NCBI GenBank assembly: GCA_934644965.1
Contig: CAKUDG010000008.1
Span: 1 to 64,000, forward strand
Direction of reading: 5' to 3'
DNA from: an uncultured Victivallales bacterium
GTDB lineage: Bacteria; Verrucomicrobiota; Lentisphaeria; Victivallales; UBA1829
DNA: 64,000 bases
The first letter of the stretch is position 1; the number at the start of each line of letters is the position of its first letter. The notes under the pieces were generated by a model. The model did no database searches and had not been told where the DNA came from. It saw nothing but the letters and a program-made list of their open reading frames with translations. Positions 17,399 through 25,091 of this stretch are shown here, one piece after another. The position numbers were made by a program, and so were the translations under genes.

Positions 17399-18166
17399 AT
17401 GAGCAGACGAGACTATATCATTCATACCCCCGGGGAAATAGAACGGATTCGGATTGCGGCGCGTGCCGCCGGGATTGCGCGGGACCAGATTGCCTCGATG
17501 GTCCGTGCCGGGATGACGACGAAGGAGCTGGATCTTCTTGCAGGTGACGTGATCCGTTCCCTGGGTGGGACGCCGACTTTTCTGGGGTATCACGGTTATC
17601 CCGGAAATATCTGCATATCGGTGAATGATGAAGTGGTGCACGGGATCGGGCGTCCTGACCGTTTCATTCTGAAAGGGGATGTGGTGAGTCTGGATGTGGG
17701 CGTGTCGCTTGAAGGGGGAGTGGGCGACACTGCGAAGACGGTGTATGTGGGAGACGAACCCCCGTCCTCCGCGATCCGCAATCTTCTGGAGGAGACGGAA
17801 CATGCACTGATGGCAGGGATCCATGCGGCCCGACACGGAAATCACATGCAGGATATTTCACGTGCGATTGAGAAGGTTGCGCAGGCTGCGGGCCTTGGGA
17901 TTGTGCGGGAATTTGTGGGACATGGCTGCGGGATTCATCTTCATGAGCCGCCCGAAGTCCCGAATTTTGCGACCCGTGACAAGGGAGTCCGGCTTCTTCC
18001 GGGCATGGTTCTTGCCATTGAACCCATGCTGAATCTGGGGACGCACAGAGTGTATATCGAACCCGATCACTGGACCGTCCGGACAGCGGACGGGAAAAAA
18101 TCGGCACATTTTGAACACATGGTCCTCATAACGGAAGGACAAACGGAGGTTTTGACAAGTGTCTAA
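17399..18166 (+). CDS. map: Type I methionine aminopeptidase
   Basis: Removes the initiator methionine from nascent proteins. 255 residues. All five dinuclear metal ligands are visible: D99 (SLDVGV), D110 (GDTAKT), H175 (GHGCG), E208 (AIEPM) and E239 (FEHMV), plus the catalytic His81 in VVHGIG. Length is typical for bacterial type Ia enzymes without N-terminal extension. It starts six bases after adk and its last eight bases overlap the infA start, so translation is probably coupled. Confidence 0.97.
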   Translation: MSRRDYIIHTPGEIERIRIAARAAGIARDQIASMVRAGMTTKELDLLAGDVIRSLGGTPTFLGYHGYPGNICISVNDEVVHGIGRPDRFILKGDVVSLDVGVSLEGGVGDTAKTVYVGDEPPSSAIRNLLEETEHALMAGIHAARHGNHMQDISRAIEKVAQAAGLGIVREFVGHGCGIHLHEPPEVPNFATRDKGVRLLPGMVLAIEPMLNLGTHRVYIEPDHWTVRTADGKKSAHFEHMVLITEGQTEVLTSV

Positions 18167-18374
18167 GGATGTCATCAGAGTGGAGGGTGTGGTCAAGGAG
18201 CTGCTGCCCAACACGATGTTCCGGGTGGAACTGCCCAACAAACACAGTGTGTTCGCACACATCAGCGGGAAAATGCGTTTGAATTTCATCCGGATTCTTC
18301 CGGGGGACACGGTAACGCTGGAAATGTCGCCCTACGATCTGACCAAGGGACGCATTGTTTTCCGTCAGAAATGA
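18159..18374 (+). CDS. infA: Translation initiation factor IF-1
   Basis: 71-residue single OB-fold protein: KDVIRVEGVVKELLPNTMFRVELPNKHSVFAHISGKMR, then GDTVTLEMSPYDLTKGRIVFR. IF-1 binds the 30S A-site and assists IF-2 and IF-3. It starts with GTG at 18159 inside the end of map (8-base overlap), with AACGGAGG about 10 bases upstream. Last gene of the adk-map-infA unit. Confidence 0.96.
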   Translation: MSKDVIRVEGVVKELLPNTMFRVELPNKHSVFAHISGKMRLNFIRILPGDTVTLEMSPYDLTKGRIVFRQK

Positions 18375-18421
18375 CGCTTTGCTTTCTTCTGTAAAAAAAG
18401 TGTTTTTTCCTCGCTCGACGC

Positions 18422-18449
18422 TTGATTTTTACGGGAGGAGCGCTACAGT
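18422..18449 (+). promoter_or_regulatory. Promoter of tRNA-Lys
   Basis: TTGATT (18422-18427), 16-base spacer, TACAGT (18444-18449), about 37 bases before the tRNA. Confidence 0.55.
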
Positions 18450-18486
18450 ATGAAGCTGACTGGGACAGAAAAATCTGTCCTCTTAT

Positions 18487-18562
18487 GGGTTGGTAGCTCA
18501 GTCGGTAGAGCATCGCCCTTTTAAGGCGGTGGTCCCGGGTTCGAACCCCGGCCAACTCACCA
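18487..18562 (+). tRNA. tRNA-Lys (TTT anticodon)
   Basis: 76 bases with encoded CCA. The acceptor stem GGGTTGG pairs with CCAACTC (one G-T), the D-arm is GTAGCTCAGTCGGTAGAGC, the anticodon loop CTTTTAA carries TTT, and the T-arm is CCGGGTTCGAACCCCGG. Confidence 0.96.
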
Positions 18563-19153
18563 TTTCTTTCTTTTCCTTTTTTTCCCCATTGTTGGCCCTT
18601 GTGTCTTTTTCCCCTTTTTCTGCTGCACACAGAGCATGCAGAGGAACATTAACTGTTTTTTTGCGAGTATGCGTTCTGTATCCGTGAAACCGGAGAGCAG
18701 TCAGGAAGAGCGGAGAGATTTTTCCCGTTTATATTTTCTGACGGGGAAAAAACTGAAGCTGCCGGAGCCGGAAAAGAAGCATCATCCCGAAGGAACGACT
18801 GCGGCGATTCGGGAAGGGCGGCGAAAGAAAAAAAGAACGCCCGCAACTTCTCCGCAGGTCTTTCCTCGTGAAGTACGCATACTTTTTTTGGAAAAAACTC
18901 TCTCCGGATATCGGGATATCACGTTTTTCTGCAAGGGCAGGGAAAGAAAAAACATCAGGAAATCTTTCCGGGAAAGGCAGGATTTCTTAAAAAGACCTGA
19001 ATTCCTGCCACGGGAACGCTCCGGCTGAAAGAAGGGGTGATTTTACTTCGCTTCTCCGGGTCTGCAATGGAAAAAAGTCCTGTTTCGTGCTGAGGAGGAG
19101 ATGGAGATTCCGGGAAACTTCTTCTCTGCAAAGGCGAGAAATGGGGGACGGGG
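18563..19153. other. Intergenic region between tRNA-Lys and small membrane genes
   Basis: About 590 bases. A T-rich run directly after the tRNA (18564-18595) could end its transcript. Open frames here are Lys/Arg-rich with no ribosome binding sites and I do not support them. Nothing else is recognised. Confidence 0.5.
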
Positions 19154-19426
19154 TTATTTCTGATGATCCTCCTCATCATCCTTCCCGAGTAGTCGTTCCA
19201 GAAATCGCTGAATCAGGCCTGGTTTCGCGCCGGATCTGGCATATCCCCATGCGCCGAGCAGAAAAAGCAGAATCCCTGCAATGCCCCATATCCAGCCGAA
19301 GAGATAAATGATCACCACGGATGCAACAAAAAAGCAGGCAGACAGCCGGATATAGTCCGGGCATACCGCGATCAGGACGGCGGCTATCACCAGAAGGAAA
19401 AAGTAGTCAGAGAGGAAATCAGCCAT
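19154..19426 (-). CDS. Small membrane protein, unknown function
   Basis: 90 residues, mostly hydrophobic: three closely spaced membrane segments (DYFFLLVIAAVLIAVC, LSACFFVASVVIIYLFG, WGIAGILLFLLGAWGYA) followed by a short charged tail LIQRFLERLLGKDDEEDHQK. The codon pattern and clean topology support a real gene. AAAGGA lies a few bases before ATG 19426. It overlaps, by eight bases, the end of the zinc-ribbon reading frame upstream, so the two could be translationally coupled. No family recognised. Confidence 0.6.
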   Translation of the reverse strand: MADFLSDYFFLLVIAAVLIAVCPDYIRLSACFFVASVVIIYLFGWIWGIAGILLFLLGAWGYARSGAKPGLIQRFLERLLGKDDEEDHQK

Positions 19427-19471
19427 GGTTTTTCATCCTTTCCTGTTTCACATATCCATTTTTCCCGTTCT

Positions 19472-19603
19472 TTAGTTCAATGTAATGCCGAAAATAGCGC
19501 AGACGATACAAAAAAGCAGTGATGAAATGACTGCTGCGGCCAACAGAATTCTTATGAAATCCACTGGATTCCTCCGCTTGACTGAGCCGGCAGCCTTTGT
19601 CAT
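19472..19603 (-). CDS. Very small transmembrane protein
   Basis: A reading frame of 43 codons from ATG 19603 (MTKAAGSVKRRNPVDF...) or 30 codons from GTG 19564. It encodes one membrane helix, ILLAAAVISSLLFCIVCAIFG. The GTG has an excellent GCGGAGG six bases upstream, so the shorter form is preferred if this is an independent gene. Alternatively it is the C-terminal half of the zinc-ribbon frame just upstream, separated from it by a run of eight A residues. The next gene begins 46 bases further on. Confidence 0.4.
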   Translation of the reverse strand: MTKAAGSVKRRNPVDFIRILLAAAVISSLLFCIVCAIFGITLN

Positions 19604-19688
19604 TTTTTTTCAGGACTTTCTCCCCGCAATACGGACAGTTTGCTGCTCCTCCTGAAAAATTAGTTTCCCGCAGACAGGGGCGTTCCAT
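19604..19688 (-). other. Zinc-ribbon N-terminal fragment, possible frameshifted gene
   Basis: From ATG 19688 the frame reads a short lead and then ANCPYCGEKVLKK, half of a zinc ribbon. It then reaches eight consecutive A residues (minus strand, 19610-19603). In the original frame it continues as 50 further unconserved residues to 19419. A change of frame at the A run would instead join it to the transmembrane helix encoded at 19472-19600, giving a zinc-ribbon plus membrane-helix protein, a common small architecture. It could be a pseudogene, an assembly error or slippage. Confidence 0.3.
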
Positions 19689-20044
19689 CAGAGTATGTTT
19701 TTCCAGGTTATTGCCCTTATGGTTTCGCCTGCTGTAAAAGCGCAGGGTGGATTTTTCCTTTCTGCTTGACGATTCTTAATATACATCACTTTTGATATAT
19801 GATAAGCCATTTCTTGGAAATTCAGAATTCTTTTATATTGCGGGGATCTTCCTGTGATTCTCTTGCTGAGAAGGAGATTGTTTTTGAAAGGGGAATGAGG
19901 CATGGGAAAAACGTGGGAGAAAGAGTTTTTTTAGGGGAAGAAGTTTTTTCTCCATCTGACGCATCTCTGTCGGCTGTGGTGGATCCTGCCCTCAGGACCG
20001 GGGGAAGCAGGCATCTATCCCGGATCGTTTGTTTGACGCGGAAT

Positions 20045-20069
20045 TCCTTGTTAAAGATTCCAACAAGGA
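20045..20069 (+). promoter_or_regulatory. Hairpin masking the Shine-Dalgarno of the first cassette gene
   Basis: TCCTTGTT (20045-20052) and AACAAGGA (20062-20069) form a perfect 8-base stem with a 9-base loop. The 3' arm contains the AAGGAG ribosome binding site for ATG 20077. Folding would hide the site and could regulate translation of the phage-derived cassette. The 19689-20044 stretch upstream holds no supported gene. Confidence 0.5.
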
Positions 20070-20076
20070 GTTTCCC

Positions 20077-21009
20077 ATGGCAGAATACCGAAAAATTTTT
20101 CTGAGTGTCAATCCGGAACTTGCTTCGATTGTCGACCCGGCGACTCCGGATACCGCCGCGGCGTCCGCATCCTTCATTCCCTCTGTCTACAATGGAGAAA
20201 CCGTGATATTCTGCGTTTCCTTCATTGATTCCTCCGGACAGAGTCTTCCGCAGTCCTCCGGTGATGTCTTTGAATTGAGCATCGACTGTGATTTCATTCA
20301 TGAAGACGATCCTCTCATGGCGTATTCCACCTTGAGCAATCAGCCTGGTGACTGGGAGGATGCTTCTCCGGAAGACGGCAAAATCAGTCTCCGCGTTCCG
20401 TGTTCCACAATTGCTTTCAATGAAAAACTGCAGGATTCCGAAAGCAAAAAAGCCTGGATGGAAATCAAAAAGATTTCTCCCGGCTCTTCAGACGTTACCG
20501 TGATGCTGCTCGCCTCCATTACAGCGAAAAATGTCCTGCATCTGGACGAATCCGAGCCCGAACCTTCTGATCCGCTGTATTACACGCGGGCGCAGGTGGA
20601 TGCTCTTCTGAAAGCCAAACAGGTCTATCAGTTCTCCGAAAACGGAACTGACTCCTGGCATGACGTCTATTCCTCCGAAGACCGCTTCTACCGCGAACGC
20701 AAAAACATCGACGGCGCCGAATGGAGCGACGCCCTCCCGCTCGGAAGATCCGAACTCATCGTCGACACCCTGACTCATTCTTTCCAGACCGCCGCCGGAC
20801 AGGCCGCCGCCGTCACTTTCCAGAAAAGCGCCCTCGGCATCGCCTCCGATTCGGAACCGCAGGTCTCTCTCTGGAGTGTCGATTCCGCTGCCGGAACCAG
20901 AACCAAGATTGCCGACAGTTCCTATCTCTGCGTCTGGAACTCCGACTCCCTGGTCATCACCTATTACCAGGCATGGGCTGAAGGCTCCTGGTGCCTGAAG
21001 TTCTCCTGA
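20077..21009 (+). CDS. Phage tail-fibre-like protein
   Basis: 310 residues from ATG 20077 (AAGGAG six bases upstream; the frame is open further back). The N-terminal half is beta-rich (VYNGETVIFCVSFIDSSGQ, DVFELSIDCDFIHEDD). The middle has the short helix YYTRAQVDALLKAK, a pattern often seen in phage tail-fibre or baseplate-associated proteins. The C-terminal domain ends in VITYYQAWAEGSWCLKF. It begins a run of nine tightly packed plus-strand genes that together look like the distal end of a phage structural/lysis module. The assignment rests on context and sequence style, not a recognised family. Confidence 0.5.
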   Translation: MAEYRKIFLSVNPELASIVDPATPDTAAASASFIPSVYNGETVIFCVSFIDSSGQSLPQSSGDVFELSIDCDFIHEDDPLMAYSTLSNQPGDWEDASPEDGKISLRVPCSTIAFNEKLQDSESKKAWMEIKKISPGSSDVTVMLLASITAKNVLHLDESEPEPSDPLYYTRAQVDALLKAKQVYQFSENGTDSWHDVYSSEDRFYRERKNIDGAEWSDALPLGRSELIVDTLTHSFQTAAGQAAAVTFQKSALGIASDSEPQVSLWSVDSAAGTRTKIADSSYLCVWNSDSLVITYYQAWAEGSWCLKFS

Positions 21010-21055
21010 CGCATGAGAAAAAAAAACGCAGAACGAGGAAGGATCGTTTAAGCTC

Positions 21056-21622
21056 ATGTCCCGATTCTATGACAATTTGCACGGATTCCAGGATCTCAAG
21101 TACGAGGACGGCGTCCTGTACGGCCGTTTCGCAGGCGGCTCCTGGCAGGCGATTCCCACACGCGGAGAGAACGGAAAGGACGGAGTCAATCAGTATCTCT
21201 ACATTGCCTATGCCGCGGACACGGCGGGGAGCGCCTTTTCCCGCATTCCCTCGCCCGATCTCAAGTACCGTGCGGAACTTCAGTCGAGTGTCGAGATCGC
21301 ATCGCCCTCCGCCGCGCTCTTCGCGGGGCGCTGGGTGAAATATCTGGGCGACGACGGGCAGGACGGAAGCGACGGCACGGACGGTGAAAACGGTGCGGAC
21401 GGCAAAGATGTTTTCCTCTATGTCGCCTACGCCTCCGACGCTTCCGGGACGGCGTTTTCGCTCATTCCCTCCGTGGACTTGCGCTTCCGCGCCGAACTCC
21501 ATACGCAGACGGAAATCCAGAGCCCGACTCTTTCAGATTTCCAGAACGTACCTTTTGTGGAAATCGTCCCGGACACTTCCGAATTCGCAATGAAAACTCA
21601 ATTAAATATAAAGGAGCTGTAA
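21056..21622 (+). CDS. Phage tail-fibre-like protein with collagen-like segment
   Basis: 188 residues built from two copies of a ~48-residue module (residues 46-93 and 119-168, each containing YIAYA/YVAYA, FS.IPS and RAEL). They are separated by a collagen-like G-X-Y stretch at residues 98-118. The collagen-like part should trimerise, as in phage tail fibres. It lies 46 bases after the previous gene and four bases before the next. Function is inferred from architecture. Confidence 0.55.
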   Translation: MSRFYDNLHGFQDLKYEDGVLYGRFAGGSWQAIPTRGENGKDGVNQYLYIAYAADTAGSAFSRIPSPDLKYRAELQSSVEIASPSAALFAGRWVKYLGDDGQDGSDGTDGENGADGKDVFLYVAYASDASGTAFSLIPSVDLRFRAELHTQTEIQSPTLSDFQNVPFVEIVPDTSEFAMKTQLNIKEL

Positions 21623-21625
21623 AAA

Positions 21626-22477
21626 ATGATCGGATGGACAAGATGCACTCAGGCACAGTATGACTCCCTCGACAGCAAGGGAACCGATGAATTTTATTAT
21701 ATCACGGATTCTCGAGTCGTCTATTTGAATGGAGTCTGTTACGGGAACCGGGTTTCCGTGGTTTCCTCGTTTCCGGACGCGGGGGCGGCGGGCATGGTGT
21801 ATATTCATGAGACAACGCTGGAAAAAAGGATCTGGGTTTCCTCCGCGTGGCAGGTGATTGATGCCCCGAAGAGCACGAACATTTCCTCAGCTTCGACGGA
21901 TTCCCAGCTCCCGACCTCAAAGGCGGTATATGACTATGTCACGAACGCGATTGCCTCGGCCGAGTCTGGCGCGGGAGGCCGTCTGCTACCTGCTGTGCAG
22001 GACGTTTCGGCATTGAAGCAAGTTTCCGGAATGGCGGACAAGGATCTGATTCTTGTGGAGGACGCGGGAAGTCTCTATCGTTACGACGCGCAGTCATCGG
22101 ATGGGGCAGATGATGACAAAGTTGTGATGCCGTCATCTTCGAGCGGCCGATGGATTAAGATGACGACCGCCGTCACCTTGAGCGGCGGACAGGGCATCAC
22201 GATTTCAGGAACGACCGTTTCCGTGAAGGTCGATTCCGACTTTTTTGAATTCGGCTCCTCCGGGGATCTGACACTCAAAAGCACGGTCCTTTCCGGGAAG
22301 ATGAACACGGTTTCCGGAGCCGTGGAAAACAATCTTGCCGCGTTTTCCGCCGGAGGACAGCTGAAGGATTCTGGATTCCGCGCGGGATCTTCCGTTCTGT
22401 CTTCGAGTCCCGACGCTTCACTTCTGGCAACGGAAAGCGCTGTTCAATCCGCTCTGAGTTTCAAGATGCTCAGCTGA
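21626..22477 (+). CDS. Phage tail-fibre-like protein
   Basis: 283 residues, Ser/Gly/Ala-rich and beta-rich, with no signal peptide. The stretch QLPTSKAVYDYVTNAIA is a motif often present in phage tail fibres, and GQGITISGTTVSVKVDSDFFEF followed by repeated Ser-rich segments suggests a fibrous shaft. It starts four bases after the preceding gene with AAAGGAG nine bases before the ATG and is followed after 26 bases by the variable-lectin gene. Likely the shaft or adaptor that carries the lectin. No enzyme motif seen. Confidence 0.5.
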   Translation: MIGWTRCTQAQYDSLDSKGTDEFYYITDSRVVYLNGVCYGNRVSVVSSFPDAGAAGMVYIHETTLEKRIWVSSAWQVIDAPKSTNISSASTDSQLPTSKAVYDYVTNAIASAESGAGGRLLPAVQDVSALKQVSGMADKDLILVEDAGSLYRYDAQSSDGADDDKVVMPSSSSGRWIKMTTAVTLSGGQGITISGTTVSVKVDSDFFEFGSSGDLTLKSTVLSGKMNTVSGAVENNLAAFSAGGQLKDSGFRAGSSVLSSSPDASLLATESAVQSALSFKMLS

Positions 22478-22503
22478 TCGGAAGACAGGAGGGAGGCTGG
22501 TCC

Positions 22504-23745
22504 ATGATTTCATTTTATGCTGGGAATTTTTCCGATATCGCCTCGGATCCAGTACAGGAGAGCGGGGATCGGATTCTGTTTGCCGAGGACAGCGGGGACT
22601 TGTTTTTGGAGCGCTCCGGGACTCGTGTCCGGATACAGGACGTGATCCGGATTGACACGGAAAGCGAACGGGAAGCGATTCTGGCGCCGCTGGACAAGAT
22701 TTACTTTGTCACGGAAAGCCGGAAACTCTGGAGCTATATTTCCGGTAATTGGTTTCTGTTGAATGAGGAAGGGGAGAATCCAAGTGGGGATTTTTTCGGG
22801 GAAGATCCTTTTCTTGTCCGGAACAGTCCGGACACTTTGCTTCTCAAATCCGGGACAAGTCTCCTCGTAGACGGCTCTGTCTACACGGCGAGTGAAGATT
22901 TTGAAATTGACATCGGCGAGTCCCTGGATTCCGGGACGATTTCTCCAGGGAAAGACTATTGTGTCTATCTGACAAGCGATGAAACATTTGTCGTTTCTCT
23001 GAACACGACTTTCCCGACGGGCACTCTTTCCGACGGATCCACCGCATTCAATGCGGACAACACGCGTAAGATCGGCGGATTTCACACGCTCTGCGAAGAC
23101 GTAGGAGAAATCGAAGGGCATCCGCTGTCCGGTTTTTCCGCGGGAGAGATTCTTCCCGCTTCGGTCTGGTGTCTGAATCATCGTCCGTACAGCGAAGTGG
23201 CGGGGATGGTGTATTGCGAAGCGCTGGATTTCTGGGTGGACATTTACTTGCAGTCCGGAACCGGTACGGAGACCGCGTCTGTTTTGGGCGGCACGATCAC
23301 AGATACCCGCTGTTATCCGGACCATGTGCAAGACATGTTTTCTGTCCGTAAACAACTGCTTTCGGACAATGAGTTTTCCGCAGTTGCGGAAGGCTCGAAT
23401 CAGGGAACTGCGCTCAGCGGTGCTTCCGATCCCGTCACCACAGGCGGACACAAGGATACAAACAACAGAAGGATGATCTCCAACATTGGCTGTGAGGACA
23501 CTTGCGGGGCAATGTGGCAATGGCTAAATGACTGCGGCCCATGCGGAGGAAGCGGCGCATACACCATACCTGGGAATCAAGGATATGCGTATGGGACTCT
23601 ATATACTCTGACAGCAGGCGGACGCTGGGAAAATAACATCGGCTGCGGATCACGGGCACGGGCCGCGACAAGCTCATATCGCGTTTTAAACAGCGGGGTC
23701 AGCGCGCGCGGGATGAGCCGCAGCAGAAGAAAAGAGAGGTGCTGA
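22504..23745 (+). CDS. DGR-type variable protein with C-terminal C-type-lectin fold
   Basis: 413 residues. The N-terminal half is a tail-fibre-like module. The C-terminal ~200 residues match the formylglycine-generating-enzyme-like C-type-lectin fold used by targets of diversity-generating retroelements. The diagnostic segments are RRMISNIGCEDTCGAMWQWL (from residue 322), LTAGGRWENNIGCGSRARA and the terminal GVSARGMSRSRR. In such proteins the last ~100-150 bases are mutated at adenine-derived positions to vary receptor binding. Neighbouring tail-fibre genes support a receptor-binding tip. No DGR reverse transcriptase, Avd or template repeat is visible in the window, so active diversification is not shown. 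Strong GGAGG precedes the start. Confidence 0.75.
   Translation: MISFYAGNFSDIASDPVQESGDRILFAEDSGDLFLERSGTRVRIQDVIRIDTESEREAILAPLDKIYFVTESRKLWSYISGNWFLLNEEGENPSGDFFGEDPFLVRNSPDTLLLKSGTSLLVDGSVYTASEDFEIDIGESLDSGTISPGKDYCVYLTSDETFVVSLNTTFPTGTLSDGSTAFNADNTRKIGGFHTLCEDVGEIEGHPLSGFSAGEILPASVWCLNHRPYSEVAGMVYCEALDFWVDIYLQSGTGTETASVLGGTITDTRCYPDHVQDMFSVRKQLLSDNEFSAVAEGSNQGTALSGASDPVTTGGHKDTNNRRMISNIGCEDTCGAMWQWLNDCGPCGGSGAYTIPGNQGYAYGTLYTLTAGGRWENNIGCGSRARAATSSYRVLNSGVSARGMSRSRRKERC
23455..23742 (+). other. Candidate variable region of the DGR-type target
   Basis: The 3' end of the lectin gene contains AAC/AAT codons at expected variable sites (TNNRR at residues 319-323, ENNIG near 376-380) within the conserved WQW...GG.W....CGSR framework. 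In known systems the variable region is the extreme 3' end, here probably 23610-23725. It is defined by analogy; no matching template repeat is visible in this window. Confidence 0.4.
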
Positions 23746-23748
23746 AAA

Positions 23749-24039
23749 ATGAGAGGATTTCCGCAAACGATAGGAAGCAGGAAAGATATCGAAAATTTGT
23801 ACTCTCTCTATCCGGAGGAGACACGGACATATTTGCAGAGACTCCTGGACAATCGCTATATCTGGTCACGCACGGGCCCGATTGCAGAGGGTTCCGCCGG
23901 GATTCAGGACGCGACGCATCGCGTCATGAGAACCGAGTCCGGGCTCGAACAGTTCGAGCTCGTCGAAGACGCAAACGCAAAGATTTTTCGGCTCGGATTT
24001 ACCGTTTCTGAGCTTGAGGAGATGCTGAAAAATGAGTGA
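23749..24039 (+). CDS. Small phage-cassette protein, unknown function
   Basis: 96 residues, soluble, mostly helical: GSRKDIENLYSLYPEETRTYLQRLLDNRYIW, then VEDANAKIFRLGFTVSELEEMLKNE. GAGGTG lies seven bases before the ATG, three bases after the stop of the variable-lectin gene, and its end overlaps the next gene by eight bases. Its position directly after the DGR-type target is where an accessory protein (Avd) can occur, but it lacks the recognisable Avd four-helix pattern, so I do not call it that. Confidence 0.5.
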   Translation: MRGFPQTIGSRKDIENLYSLYPEETRTYLQRLLDNRYIWSRTGPIAEGSAGIQDATHRVMRTESGLEQFELVEDANAKIFRLGFTVSELEEMLKNE

Positions 24040-24406
24040 GACAAAATATTTTTCGGTTAGTGGAGGCTTCCTCTACACGGGAGAGTGCCAGCCGGGCGAC
24101 AGAATTGCAACGGCGGCGGATGTCGCCGCGATTGTCGCGGCAGTCGTCAAAAAATACGACGACGCGATCGAGGAGCATCTGCTCGCCGAGCGTTCGGCGC
24201 GCGGCTATACGGTCAGGGAGCCGAGTTTGTATTTGAATTCATCGAATGCGCGCTGGGCGTCCGACGCGCGGGACTGGGTTGCGCACGTTGATGCCGTCAT
24301 GGCCTACGGACTGGAGGTGCAGAATCAGTTTACAGCAACGGGAGAAGCGCCGGACCTTGAGGAATTCAAATCTGGGATCCCGAAAATAGAATGGAGCATG
24401 ACATGA
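24032..24406 (+). CDS. Small phage-cassette protein, unknown function
   Basis: 124 residues: a beta-containing N-terminus (KYFSVSGGFLYTGECQPGDRIATAADVAAIVAAVVKKYDDAI), then an Arg-containing middle and a tryptophan-rich segment (NARWASDARDWVAHVDAVMAYGLEV). It overlaps the previous gene by eight bases and the next by four, implying coupled translation. No family recognised; a tail or chaperone role is possible from position only. Confidence 0.5.
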   Translation: MSETKYFSVSGGFLYTGECQPGDRIATAADVAAIVAAVVKKYDDAIEEHLLAERSARGYTVREPSLYLNSSNARWASDARDWVAHVDAVMAYGLEVQNQFTATGEAPDLEEFKSGIPKIEWSMT

Positions 24407-24813
24407 CAATCAACGAACTTCGGAAAAAATGTTATGAACTCGAAGGCAAGGAGATTCTCGACAAATACGCGGACGAGGATCTTGAAGAAATCTACAATGG
24501 CATCGGCCCGGATGCCTTTCCAGACTGGGTACGCGATTTCATTACGGAACTGAATCCTTCTCTCGCTCCGGTTGCGCTGATTCATGATGTGGAATGGCAT
24601 GAATCGGACGGGACGGAAAAGACCTTTCACGAATCGAATTTCCGGTTCCGGCGCAATGGGAACGCGGTGGCCAAGACATACGCCTGGTATTGTCTGAGGC
24701 GCTACGTCGTCTGGAATCATACGCGCCTTTTTTACAAAGCGCTCGAAACGATTTTCGGAAAACTTGCCTGGAAGGAGGCATATCAAAAAAGGGAAAGGAG
24801 ATCCTGCGCATGA
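24403..24813 (+). CDS. Phage-cassette protein, unknown function
   Basis: 136 residues from ATG 24403, which overlaps the previous stop as ATGA with GGAG six bases upstream; an ATG at 24391 would add four residues. It has an acidic helical start (INELRKKCYELEGKEILDKYADEDLEEIY) and a basic C-terminal part with several Trp/Tyr (AKTYAWYCLRRYVVWNHTRLFYKAL). The composition change suggests a small protein that contacts membrane or nucleic acid at its C-terminal end. Unrecognised. Its stop overlaps the holin-like start as ATGA. Confidence 0.5.
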   Translation: MTINELRKKCYELEGKEILDKYADEDLEEIYNGIGPDAFPDWVRDFITELNPSLAPVALIHDVEWHESDGTEKTFHESNFRFRRNGNAVAKTYAWYCLRRYVVWNHTRLFYKALETIFGKLAWKEAYQKRERRSCA

Positions 24814-25067
24814 CGGAGGGATGGGCAATCGCAATGCTATCTGGCTCTCTTGTGGTCATGACTGCCGTTCTCGGATGGGTGGCCGCGGAAATCCGCCTCC
24901 TGCACAAGACGTTGACGCAGTATGTACATAAAGCGGACTGTGCAAGCGACATGAGCGCGCACTGCGTCCGGCTGGAAAAACTCGAATACAAAGTGGGCGA
25001 AAACAGCGAAAAGCTGGCCGCGATTGAGCAATACCACAAGATGATCGACGCGCCACTGGCAAAATAA
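24810..25067 (+). CDS. Holin-like small membrane protein
   Basis: 85 residues: one N-terminal transmembrane helix (WAIAMLSGSLVVMTAVLGWVAAEI) followed by a charged coiled-coil stretch (VRLEKLEYKVGENSEKLAAIEQYHKMI). This size and topology fit phage holin-like or haemolysin-XhlA-like lysis proteins. AAAGGAG lies nine bases before ATG 24810, which overlaps the previous stop codon. Placement between tail-fibre genes and a lipoprotein is typical of a lysis cassette, but no endolysin is encoded here. Confidence 0.5.
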   Translation: MTEGWAIAMLSGSLVVMTAVLGWVAAEIRLLHKTLTQYVHKADCASDMSAHCVRLEKLEYKVGENSEKLAAIEQYHKMIDAPLAK

Positions 25068-25091
25068 TCCACAGGAAAGGAAAAGAAAAAA

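Noticed and set aside
18636..19028. A 130-codon Lys/Arg-rich open frame after tRNA-Lys
   Set aside because: No ribosome binding site, no conserved pattern and extreme basic composition; treated as intergenic.
23749..24039. Avd accessory protein of a diversity-generating retroelement
   Set aside because: Position fits, but the sequence lacks a recognisable Avd helical-bundle pattern and no template repeat follows.
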